Shown: positions 8,680-15,463 of the stretch, one piece after another | Layout of the letters: every line of letters starts with the position of its first letter | How positions within the stretch are numbered: the stretch's first letter is position 1 | DNA from: Halopenitus persicus | GTDB lineage: Archaea; Halobacteriota; Halobacteria; Halobacteriales; Haloferacaceae | Length of the DNA: 64,000 bases | NCBI RefSeq assembly: GCF_900107205.1 | Contig: NZ_FNPC01000010.1 | Coordinates: forward strand, 1-64,000 | Direction of reading: 5' to 3' | The notes under the pieces: model-generated | Told to the model about the DNA's origin: nothing | Databases searched by the model: none | The model's input: only the letters and a program-made list of their open reading frames with translations | Position numbers and translations under genes: made by a program

Positions 8680-9117
8680 TCACACACCGTGGTCTCGGAA
8701 CCGTTGCAGGGCAACTTCGATAGGAAGCTCGTCAAAATCATCGTCAGCCCCGGCGACGAGCGTCGCGTCACGTTCGTGGGCGAGCGCAACGGCGTATGCA
8801 TCGGCAAGTGAGATGCTCCCATCGGCTTTTACTTCCGCTGCCAGTCGCCAGTCAGCCGCTTCAAGCTCCAATCCCTGCCGTTCAAGAGCACGAATGTCTC
8901 GGTCAGCTTCCCGCAGCGAGGCGTCCGTCGGAACGTCATCGACGCCTTCGAACCGAGCAACGAGATAGAACGCTTCACTCGCATTCGTCTCGGTAAGGAA
9001 TCCGTCAGCGTCGCCGGTGAAGACCTCGTCGAGAAACTCAGCGACGGCTTCGTGGCCGGGTTCGTTGTACAGGAAGGCGATGATGGCTTCAGTATCGAAG
9101 ACGTACCCGCCGCTCAT
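8680..9117 (-). CDS. vapC: PIN-domain ribonuclease toxin (VapC)
   Basis: A 145-residue PIN-domain protein. The acidic active-site residues can be placed in YVFDTEAIIAF (first Asp), TNASEAFYLV (Glu), SLADAYAVALA (Asp) and a C-terminal ADDDFDEL (Asp). The family cuts RNA, often tRNA or rRNA, when not held by its antitoxin. Its start overlaps the stop of the upstream AbrB-type gene by 4 bp (ATGA), so the two are translationally coupled. The pair sits in a surface-glycan region as an independent cassette. Confidence 0.9.
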   Translation of the reverse strand: MSGGYVFDTEAIIAFLYNEPGHEAVAEFLDEVFTGDADGFLTETNASEAFYLVARFEGVDDVPTDASLREADRDIRALERQGLELEAADWRLAAEVKADGSISLADAYAVALAHERDATLVAGADDDFDELPIEVALQRFRDHGV

Positions 9118-9410
9118 ACGTCCTCGGACGGGCGTAGTCGTTCAACTCGCTCCGCTTCCTTGCGTTTTTCTTCGTCCTTCATCTCACGAACCCGCTCCAA
9201 CACTTCACCGCGTTCGTGCTCGCCGGCGTGGATTCCATGTAGCTCATCCGGCGACGGAACCGGCTCGATGATGATACGGCCCTGCTCCTCGTAGACGAAC
9301 ACCTCGCCCGGCGTCTCGATCCCGAACTTCTCTCGCAGCCCCTTCGGGATCGTGGCCTGCCCCTTCCGAGACACGCGTACTACTCTCGGTTCATTTGTAC
9401 TACTTGCCAT
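9114..9410 (-). CDS. vapB: AbrB/SpoVT-type antitoxin (VapB)
   Basis: A 98-residue protein. The N-terminal 45 residues form a swapped-hairpin AbrB DNA-binding domain (RVSRKGQATIPKGLREKFGI, then GEVFVYEEQGRIIIEPV). The charged C-terminal helix (ERVREMKDEEKRKEAERVER) would bind and block the toxin. First gene of a two-gene operon with vapC. A TATA-like ACTTATAGG lies just upstream, and three copies of an 8-bp motif surround the start codon, as expected for self-repression. Confidence 0.88.
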   Translation of the reverse strand: MASSTNEPRVVRVSRKGQATIPKGLREKFGIETPGEVFVYEEQGRIIIEPVPSPDELHGIHAGEHERGEVLERVREMKDEEKRKEAERVERLRPSEDV

Positions 9411-9422
9411 CGCTAGTAGTAC
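9377..9422. promoter_or_regulatory. Probable VapB autoregulatory sites
   Basis: GTACTACT occurs at 9377-9384 and 9397-9404, exactly 20 bp apart, and its inverse AGTAGTAC at 9415-9422, next to the reverse-strand TATA-like element at about 9423-9432. The sites straddle the vapB start codon. The two-helical-turn spacing suits cooperative binding by a dimeric AbrB-type repressor. Inference from position and symmetry. Confidence 0.45.
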
Positions 9423-9787
9423 CTATAAGTCCCTGTATTACTAAAGCTACCGCAGTCAAACGATTTGTGGCTTTATATACTGCTCCACTGTATCAGTAGC
9501 GCGGGAGTGACTCTCGGAAGAGTCCCGGTGGGAGGAACACCGGAGACCGTGCTGGTCGAACCAGCAATGCAACAGAGAACTTCAACCGACGAAACGGACC
9601 GAGATGGCCACCGTGCGCCGACCGACGTCGATATTGACGAGTTGCCAGTACAGGAGATCGCAGATCGGTGTACCTCCTCGCGGAACGAATCGGTGTACTG
9701 AGGCGCCAGACCGTACACCACGTCGTGTCCGGTTGGCGTGGCCAGTGCGGAACCGGCATCCGCTTGCGACGCGCCGCCCCATCCACA
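9411..9787. other. Intergenic region with possible tnpB relic
   Basis: Between the vapB start and the flippase-like gene. A plus-strand frame 9465-9701 contains GGTPETVLVEP, which loosely resembles the C-terminal tails of haloarchaeal IS1341-type TnpB proteins (TPxETxL), but has no zinc-ribbon part or other TnpB motif. I treat it as a possible relic of an IS200/IS605 3' end, not as a gene. The hairpin cluster at 9509-9566 lies inside it. Confidence 0.3.
9509..9566 (+). ncRNA. Three consecutive perfect hairpins (structured RNA candidate)
   Basis: Three adjacent stem-loops with no mismatches: 9509-9514/9519-9524 (6 bp, CGGA loop), 9525-9530/9538-9543 (6 bp) and 9550-9556/9560-9566 (7 bp, 3-nt loop). 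This density of short perfect stems is not expected by chance. It would fit the right-end/omega-RNA (sotRNA) part of an IS200/IS605 tnpB, or an independent RNA. No promoter was assigned and the strand is uncertain. Confidence 0.35.
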
Positions 9788-10840
9788 TCACTCCTCGCCC
9801 GGCGCCGGCGTCGGTCCCAACCCGACCGCGGGGTACCATCCGGCCAGCGCGGGCAGGTAGACGCCGAGCGCGCGGTCGAGGAGCACGACCGGGACGGCGA
9901 CCGTCTCGGGCACGCCGAACGCGACGAGAACCACGGTCGTGGTCGCCTCGGTGACGCCGATCCCGCCGGGCGTCAGGGGCAGTAGCGTCACGCTGTAGGC
10001 GGCGACCAGGTAGAGGGGCAACAGGGCGGCCGGCTCGAAGCCGGCTCCGAGCGCGGCCAGCGCGACGAGCACGCGCCCGCCGGGCGCCACGACGGTGAAG
10101 AGGATCCAGCCCGCGGCGTAGCGCGCCCACACGCTCGGGTCGGCCGCCAGATCCCGGAAGGACGCGCTCGACTCGGCCGCGAAGCCACGCACGCCGTCCA
10201 CCCGCGCCGCGATCGCCGGCCCGACGCGGGGGATCCGGGTGGCGATGCCCTCCAGCATCGACACGAGGCGGTCGAGCAGCGTCAGGTTCGTCCCGGCGAG
10301 CAGGACCGCGCCGCCGGCCGCGAGGTAGAGTCCGGTCGAGATCGCCAGCAGGAGGACGATCCCGGTCGGCAGCCGCGAATACCCCGCCAGCAGGCCGGCC
10401 GCAGCCACGATCCCGTACAGCACCGCGTAGGCTCCGGTGTGGACCCCGGAGACCGACGTCGCGTCGGCGTAGTTCAACCCGGTTCGGCTCCGGATCACGA
10501 ACGGCGCGGCCACCCGCCCCGAGAGCCGCGAGGGCAGCAGTTGGTTCAGGAAGTAGACCGTCAGGTCGACGCTGGCGGCGGCGCGGACCGACCGGATCCC
10601 CGCCCGCGCCAACAGCACGTGCCAGGAGTAAAACCGCCCGAGAAGCCCCGCGACCGACAGCGCCAGCAGCGCCGCGACCGTGCGCGCGTCCAGCCGCCCG
10701 AGCGTCGCGACCGTCTCCCCGACCGGCACCTGCGTCAGCACCCACGCGAGCGCCGCGAGGCCGAGCCCGTACTGCAGCGCCGCCACCGCCACGTCCCGCG
10801 GCGTGCGGCGGGGCACGCTAGACTCCCTCCGGCGAATCAA
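9788..10840 (-). CDS. Lysylphosphatidylglycerol-synthase-type membrane protein (UPF0104)
   Basis: A 350-residue polytopic protein with about eight TM segments. It matches the integral-membrane domain of LPG synthases/flippases: LGRFYSWHVLLARAG early, FLNQLLPSRLSGRVAAPFVI in the middle and LLPLTPGGIGVTEATTTVVL near the end. In archaeal glycan clusters such proteins are thought to move or modify lipid-linked intermediates; here that is inference. Its start overlaps the end of the upstream deacetylase gene by 23 bp, so the two are co-transcribed. Confidence 0.8.
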   Translation of the reverse strand: MIRRRESSVPRRTPRDVAVAALQYGLGLAALAWVLTQVPVGETVATLGRLDARTVAALLALSVAGLLGRFYSWHVLLARAGIRSVRAAASVDLTVYFLNQLLPSRLSGRVAAPFVIRSRTGLNYADATSVSGVHTGAYAVLYGIVAAAGLLAGYSRLPTGIVLLLAISTGLYLAAGGAVLLAGTNLTLLDRLVSMLEGIATRIPRVGPAIAARVDGVRGFAAESSASFRDLAADPSVWARYAAGWILFTVVAPGGRVLVALAALGAGFEPAALLPLYLVAAYSVTLLPLTPGGIGVTEATTTVVLVAFGVPETVAVPVVLLDRALGVYLPALAGWYPAVGLGPTPAPGEE

Positions 10841-11675
10841 CGAGCCCGGCGTCCGCGAGCACCCGTCGAACGCTCGTGAAGGTGAACGACGTCGCGAGGA
10901 TCCGCTCGACGGCCCGACGCATCCAGTCGCCGGTCCGGACGTACACGCGCCGGGGGACGCCCTCGAGTTCGGGGAGGTCGACGAACTCCCACGGGTGGAC
11001 GTACAACACGGGCGTGATCCCGCGGCGGGCGAGCAGCCGCATCCCGAGGGTCGTGTATCGCGGGCCGAACAGCCGGAGCCACGTCCCGGTCAGCGGGAGT
11101 CGGAGTCCGGGCATCACGGCGGTCGGGGCCACGGCAAGGTCCGACGGCGCTTCGGGATCGAACGCGGTCGCCGGGCCGGGGCGCTGGCGGTCGTGCTCGC
11201 CGCCGTACCAGCCCGGAATCCGCCGACACGGGACGACGCTGGCGTCGTAGGCGTAGCCGGTCTCGGCCACCATCGAGAAGTGGTCCGGCCCGACGTCGAA
11301 CGCCGGCGCGCGGAACCCGTCGACGCGCGCGCCGGTGACGTCGATCAGGAGCTTCCGGGACTCCCGCAGCTCACGCCGGCGCTCGTCGGGATCGAGGTCG
11401 GTGAGGAGTCGATGCGAGTGGGTATGTGACCCGATCTCGTGTCCCGCCGCGGCGAACGCACTGACCGCGTCGGGATGCTCCGCGGCGACCTCCGAGACGA
11501 CGAAGGCGGTCGCGGTCGCGTCCCGCTCCCCCAGCGCCTCGCGGAGGAAGCGCGCGCCGTCGAGGCCCACGCCCGACGTCTCCGCCTCGCTGGTTCCGTC
11601 GCCGTCGGCGCCCCGATACGCCGGCGTGTGCTCGAACAGCTCGAAATCGACCGAGAGGACCGCCCGATCACTCAT
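10818..11675 (-). CDS. Polysaccharide deacetylase family protein
   Basis: A 285-residue NodB-fold hydrolase. The metal/active-site Asp is in SVDFELFE near residue 11 and the metal histidines in GSHTHSH; FRAPAFDVGPDHF and YVHPWEF are the later NodB motifs. It would deacetylate an N-acetylated sugar in a lipid-linked or surface glycan. Start ATG 11675 gives the common ATGAGTGA 8-bp overlap with the upstream DUF2304 gene; a further ATG at 11690 is less likely. Second gene in a reverse-strand operon with the DUF2304 and flippase-like genes. Confidence 0.85.
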   Translation of the reverse strand: MSDRAVLSVDFELFEHTPAYRGADGDGTSEAETSGVGLDGARFLREALGERDATATAFVVSEVAAEHPDAVSAFAAAGHEIGSHTHSHRLLTDLDPDERRRELRESRKLLIDVTGARVDGFRAPAFDVGPDHFSMVAETGYAYDASVVPCRRIPGWYGGEHDRQRPGPATAFDPEAPSDLAVAPTAVMPGLRLPLTGTWLRLFGPRYTTLGMRLLARRGITPVLYVHPWEFVDLPELEGVPRRVYVRTGDWMRRAVERILATSFTFTSVRRVLADAGLVDSPEGV

Positions 11676-12054
11676 CGGTTCGATCCTCAAACTCGCGGTC
11701 CTCGAACGTGCGGTCTTCGAGCTCGCGGTCGAGCAGGCTGAGCCGCTCGTTCAGCCTGGAGACGCGGTCGGACAGCCGCCCGATGCGGTTCAGCAGGTAC
11801 GTCACCAGCACGAACAGCGTCAGGTTCGAGATGACGAGGATCGCCCGCGCGCGCAGCTCGAGCCCGAGCACCCGCGCGACCAGATCGAACGCGCCGGGAA
11901 AGAGGGCGACGAAGACGAGGCCGAACCCGACCGCCGTGGTGAGCAGGAACGCCGCGACCGACTCCCGGCCGGTCCGAACCAGGTGGACGCCGGTCCCGAC
12001 GAAGAGGAGCCCGACGAGCAGCGCGACGACGTTGACGATGGTATAATCGGCCAT
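11668..12054 (-). CDS. DUF2304 membrane protein
   Basis: A 128-residue protein with an N-terminal TM, two further TMs near residues 35-60 and 70-90, then a charged coiled-coil tail (LSDRVSRLNERLSLLDRELE) ending in a short repeat of EDRxFEDR. The size and TM/coil plan match DUF2304 proteins, which are usually next to GT2 glycosyltransferases, as here. It may be a membrane partner of the neighbouring GT2. The C-terminal repeat is coded by tandem imperfect units. Confidence 0.75.
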   Translation of the reverse strand: MADYTIVNVVALLVGLLFVGTGVHLVRTGRESVAAFLLTTAVGFGLVFVALFPGAFDLVARVLGLELRARAILVISNLTLFVLVTYLLNRIGRLSDRVSRLNERLSLLDRELEDRTFEDREFEDRTDE

Positions 12055-12087
12055 AGGTATCGGTACTGGGTATGATGGTGAGTCTCG

Positions 12088-12762
12088 CTATCTGAACAGG
12101 AGCACGCGCAGCACGACGTCGGTCATCCGGAGGGGATACAACAGGAACGTCTCGAACGTGAACTGCGAGTCGCCCGTCTCGCGGGTGGGCATCGCCACGG
12201 AGACCTCCGTGATCCGCTGGCCGCTCCGCGCAGCCTCCAGCGTCTGTTCGACCGCCCAATGCCTGTCCGATCGGTGGAGGATATCGGCCAGCGCGTCGAC
12301 ACGGTACACCCGGAAGCCGCTCGTCACGTCGGTGATGTCGACGCCGCCGAGCGCGTTGACGACCGTGGTGAAGAAGCTGATCCCCAGCTTGCGCACGAAC
12401 CCGTACTCCTCGAAGCTCTCGTTGAGGTATCGGCTGGCGATGACCATATCGGCGTCCGCGGCCGCCTCGAGCAGCCGCGGGATCTGGGCGGGATCGTGTT
12501 GGCCGTCCGCGTCGATCTGGACGACGAGATCGTAGTCGTTCCGGATCGCGTATCGGTAGCCCGTCCTGACCGCGCCGCCGACGCCCGTGTTGAAGACGTG
12601 CTCGATGACGGTGGCGCCGTGGTCGGTCGCGACGTCGGGGGTGCCGTCGCTGGAGCCGTCGTCGACGACGACGACCTCGTCGACGTGCTCGCGTGTCCCC
12701 TCGATGACCGGGCCGATGGTCTCGGCCTCGTCGTACGCGGGGAGGACGGCTACCGTTCGCAC
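12088..12762 (-). CDS. GT2-family glycosyltransferase (dolichol-phosphate sugar synthase-like)
   Basis: A 224-residue GT-A enzyme. AVLPAYDEAETIG opens the fold, VVDDGSSDGT and VQIDADGQHD supply the Asp residues and the DxD metal motif, and GFRVYRVDAL is typical of DPM1/AglD-like enzymes. It would make a lipid-phosphate sugar or extend a glycan. I place the start at GTG 12762 (VRTVAVLPAYDE); the open frame extends upstream to 13023 but that part is Arg/Pro-rich and unlike any GT2. Lies just upstream of the DUF2304 gene. Confidence 0.85.
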   Translation of the reverse strand: MRTVAVLPAYDEAETIGPVIEGTREHVDEVVVVDDGSSDGTPDVATDHGATVIEHVFNTGVGGAVRTGYRYAIRNDYDLVVQIDADGQHDPAQIPRLLEAAADADMVIASRYLNESFEEYGFVRKLGISFFTTVVNALGGVDITDVTSGFRVYRVDALADILHRSDRHWAVEQTLEAARSGQRITEVSVAMPTRETGDSQFTFETFLLYPLRMTDVVLRVLLFR

Positions 12763-12917
12763 TGGTGGAGGGAATCGCCGGGCCGCACTTAGGGATATCG
12801 CTCCCCGGTCGATCCGGTCGATTCGGTCGGTTCGCGGACTCCACGTGATACCACCGGACGTCACGCCCCCGCACCGACGACGAAAGCGACTTGGGAGTCG
12901 ATCGAGTGAGCGCAGGT

Positions 12918-14468
12918 ATGAGCAGGACGGTCGTGGTCGGGCTCGACGGCGCCAGCTGGGATCTCCTCGACCCGTGGATCGAAAACGGGGAGCTGCCCAA
13001 CCTCGCCGCGCTCCGCGCGGCAAGCGCCTACGCCGAGACGGAGAGCTGTCTCCCGCCGGTTACCTTCCCGAACTGGAAGTGTTACTCCTCGGGGAAGAAC
13101 CCCGGCAAGTTCGGCGTCTTCTGGTTCGAGCGGGTGAACCTCGAGGCGGGCACGATCGACGTCACGAACGGCGGCGACTTCGAGACGCCGGAGCTGTGGG
13201 ACTACCTCAACGACGCGGGCAAGCGCGCCGGCGTCGTCAACATGCCGACGATGTATCCCCCCCGCGACATCGACGGCCCCGTCGTCGCCGGCGGTCCCGA
13301 CGCCGTCGAGGGGGAATACCGGTCGATCGACGGCGGCTACGCCACCCCCGCGGGGCTCGCGGAGGAGCTCGAGGAGCGGTTCGACTACCGGGTGCACCCC
13401 GATCCCCTCCTCTCCTCGAACGAGGAGCGGGGCGCCGAGGTCGAGGCGATCCTCGAGCTGCTCGAGCTGCGGTTCGAGGTCGCGCTGACGCTGCTCGAGG
13501 AGGAGGATCTGGAGTTCGTCCACGTCACGCTGTTTTACCTCAACGTGCTCCAGCACTTCTTCTGGAACGACGAGCCGACCCGGCGCGCGTACGACATCAT
13601 CGACGAGTGGGTCGGCCGGATCGCGGAGCTGGACGACACGAACCTCGTGTTGATGTCCGACCACGGCTGCGGGCCGACCACCACCGAGTTCTACATCAAC
13701 GAGTGGCTCGCCGAGAACGGCTACCAGGCTCGCGAACGCACCGTCGACGGCGCGTTCCAGCGTATCGGACTCGACCGCGAGCACGTCCTCGCGGTCGCCA
13801 AGCGGCTGGGCGCGGTCGACCTGCTCGCGTCCGTCGTTCCCGAACGGATCCAGAAGCTCGTGCCGCAGAGCGCCGGGCTCAAGCGCGACCGGAAGCTCGA
13901 CGCGGTCGACCTCGCGGAGACGCGTGCGCTCGCCAGCGGGCAGGGACCGATCTATCTGAACCCGGCGTTCGACCGCGAATCGGTTCGCGAGGACTTGATC
14001 GCCGATCTCCGAACGGTCACCGACGAATACGGCCCCATCTTCGACGGCGTGCACCGCGCCGAGGACGTCTACGACGGCCCCTTCCTGGGAACCGCGAGCG
14101 CCCCGGACGTCGTCGTCGACCAGCGGGACGGCGTCCACGTTAACGACGGCATCGGCGGCGGCACCGTCCGCTCCGGGCCGGACCGCTGGCGGGCGGAGAA
14201 CACACGCAACGGGATCTTCCTCGCGTCCGGCCCCGACTTCGAGGCTGCCGGGGAGATCGACCGCATCAGCATCCTCGATATGGCGCCGACGCTGCTGACC
14301 GCCGCCGGCTGTGCGGTGCCCTCGGATATGGACGGCGATCCCCTGCCGATCGTGGCCGGCGATCCCGAGCCGGAGACCCGCGAGCCGATCGCGTGGGACC
14401 GGGGCGACGGGGACGACGTCACCGACGGCGTCGAGGAACGGCTCACGCAGCTCGGCTATATGGAGTGA
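12918..14468 (+). CDS. Alkaline-phosphatase-superfamily phosphodiesterase (NPP-like)
   Basis: A 516-residue protein of the nucleotide pyrophosphatase/phosphodiesterase type. VVGLDGASWDLL carries the first metal Asp, PPVTFPNWKCYSSGKNPGKF the nucleophile-loop Thr, and LMSDHGCGP the Asp-His metal pair. Such enzymes occur in haloarchaeal glycan clusters and may cleave or transfer phospho-sugar groups; that role is inferred. Start ATG 12918 (MSRTVVVGLDG) is preferred to the in-frame ATG 12891. Divergent from the GT2 gene. It has a diverged paralogue at 22228. Confidence 0.8.
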   Translation: MSRTVVVGLDGASWDLLDPWIENGELPNLAALRAASAYAETESCLPPVTFPNWKCYSSGKNPGKFGVFWFERVNLEAGTIDVTNGGDFETPELWDYLNDAGKRAGVVNMPTMYPPRDIDGPVVAGGPDAVEGEYRSIDGGYATPAGLAEELEERFDYRVHPDPLLSSNEERGAEVEAILELLELRFEVALTLLEEEDLEFVHVTLFYLNVLQHFFWNDEPTRRAYDIIDEWVGRIAELDDTNLVLMSDHGCGPTTTEFYINEWLAENGYQARERTVDGAFQRIGLDREHVLAVAKRLGAVDLLASVVPERIQKLVPQSAGLKRDRKLDAVDLAETRALASGQGPIYLNPAFDRESVREDLIADLRTVTDEYGPIFDGVHRAEDVYDGPFLGTASAPDVVVDQRDGVHVNDGIGGGTVRSGPDRWRAENTRNGIFLASGPDFEAAGEIDRISILDMAPTLLTAAGCAVPSDMDGDPLPIVAGDPEPETREPIAWDRGDGDDVTDGVEERLTQLGYME

Positions 14469-14560
14469 CCGTCAGGCGGAACCGGGAGATTCACGCGTTC
14501 GTTTCGGTTATCAAACCGGACAGCCAAAGTTGGTTTATAAGGAACCCGACGCTACCTATC

Positions 14561-14638
14561 GGTATTGATCGTTCGAAAGCCGGATGGGCGCTGCAGGCTC
14601 CGGGTCGACTATCGACCGATTCGATCTTTGAGGCGTGA
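14561..14638 (+). pseudogene. Possible remnant of a DUF429-type gene start
   Basis: The frame reads GIDRSKAGWALQAPGRLSTD and stops at TGA 14636-14638. This resembles the first strand of DUF429 predicted nucleases (GVDxxxxGW...). A good TATA box (TTTATAAGG, 14534-14542) lies about 26 nt upstream, but there is no start codon and the reading stops after 25 codons. The fragment is short, so this is weak. Confidence 0.25.
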
Positions 14639-14675
14639 GGCGGCCAAAATCACTGAGTATGAGAGACACCGAAAG

Positions 14676-14691
14676 ACACAGTATCCTGTGT
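14676..14691. promoter_or_regulatory. Inverted repeat upstream of vapB2
   Basis: ACACAG-TATC-CTGTGT: two perfect 6-bp arms around 4 bp, 17 nt before the antitoxin start and next to a TATA-like GTTTACATAG. A likely operator for self-repression by the antitoxin/toxin complex. Confidence 0.45.
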
Positions 14692-14707
14692 TTACATAGT
14701 TTTCTGT

Positions 14708-14938
14708 ATGCCGACTATCACGGTCAACGTGGATGACGACCTGAAAGAGCGTATGGAAAAGCACCCCGAAATCAACTGGAGTGAAGTCACGCGACAGGCC
14801 ATCCAAGAGAAGATCGAGGCGCTCGAAGTGATGGACGAACTCACCAGTGAGAGTAACCTCACCGAGAGTGACGTACAGGATATCGCCAACAAAATCAACG
14901 AGAGTGGACGGACGCGCGTTGATACGGAATCGGCGTAA
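14708..14938 (+). CDS. vapB: Ribbon-helix-helix type antitoxin (VapB)
   Basis: A 76-residue protein. The N-terminal strand TITVNVDDDLKERMEKHPE and the helix VTRQAIQEKIEAL form an RHH/MetJ-like DNA-binding unit; the acidic C-terminal half (NLTESDVQDIANKIN) would wrap the toxin. Paired with the PIN gene 8 bp downstream. It differs from the AbrB-type VapB at 9114, so the two TA pairs are unrelated. GC is lower than in the flanking genes, suggesting transfer. Confidence 0.85.
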   Translation: MPTITVNVDDDLKERMEKHPEINWSEVTRQAIQEKIEALEVMDELTSESNLTESDVQDIANKINESGRTRVDTESA

Positions 14939-14946
14939 ATCGACGG

Positions 14947-15363
14947 ATGAAGTTGGTTCTCGACGCTAACATCGTCATCTCTGCACTCATCGCTGATTCA
15001 AAAACTCGAGAGCTCATCGTCACGCTCGAACCCACCCTTTTGACACCGGCGTTCGTCCACGACGAAATCGGGAACTACGAGGGTCTGATCGTCGAGAAGT
15101 CAGGGATGGAACCGGCCAGAGTGGCACAGTTCATCGATCTTCTGTTCCAATACATTGAGGTTACCTCCGCCAGCGAGTTCCATCCAGCTATCGAGAGTGC
15201 GGACGAATCAATCGGTGACACTGATCCGGATGATGTGCTCTATCTGGCGTGTGCGATTGCCTGCGATGCGGCCATCTGGAGTGACGACTCGGACTTCGAC
15301 GAACAGGATCTGGTTGAGACGTACTCGACGAGCGACGTGATCGACTCGTTCGACACATTCTGA
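14947..15363 (+). CDS. vapC: PIN-domain ribonuclease toxin (VapC)
   Basis: A 138-residue PIN protein. The catalytic acids can be placed in LVLDANIVISAL (Asp), FVHDEIGNY (Glu), SIGDTDPDDVLYLA (Asp) and AIWSDDSDFDEQ (Asp). Likely an RNA-cutting toxin controlled by the small RHH protein just upstream. The length is normal. Lower GC than neighbours, like its antitoxin. Confidence 0.88.
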   Translation: MKLVLDANIVISALIADSKTRELIVTLEPTLLTPAFVHDEIGNYEGLIVEKSGMEPARVAQFIDLLFQYIEVTSASEFHPAIESADESIGDTDPDDVLYLACAIACDAAIWSDDSDFDEQDLVETYSTSDVIDSFDTF

Positions 15364-15463
15364 TTCAATGTGTGACTAATTTTCTTGGTAGTCGGCGTGG
15401 TCTTCGTAGCCGCGTTTCAGGCACTCGAAATCCTCACCGGCGCTTATTCGTTTCGAGAAGCAG

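Noticed and set aside
12762-13023. N-terminal extension of the GT2 gene
   Set aside because: The added 87 residues are Arg/Pro-rich and overlap the divergent phosphatase-family gene. GTG 12762 gives a normal GT2 start.
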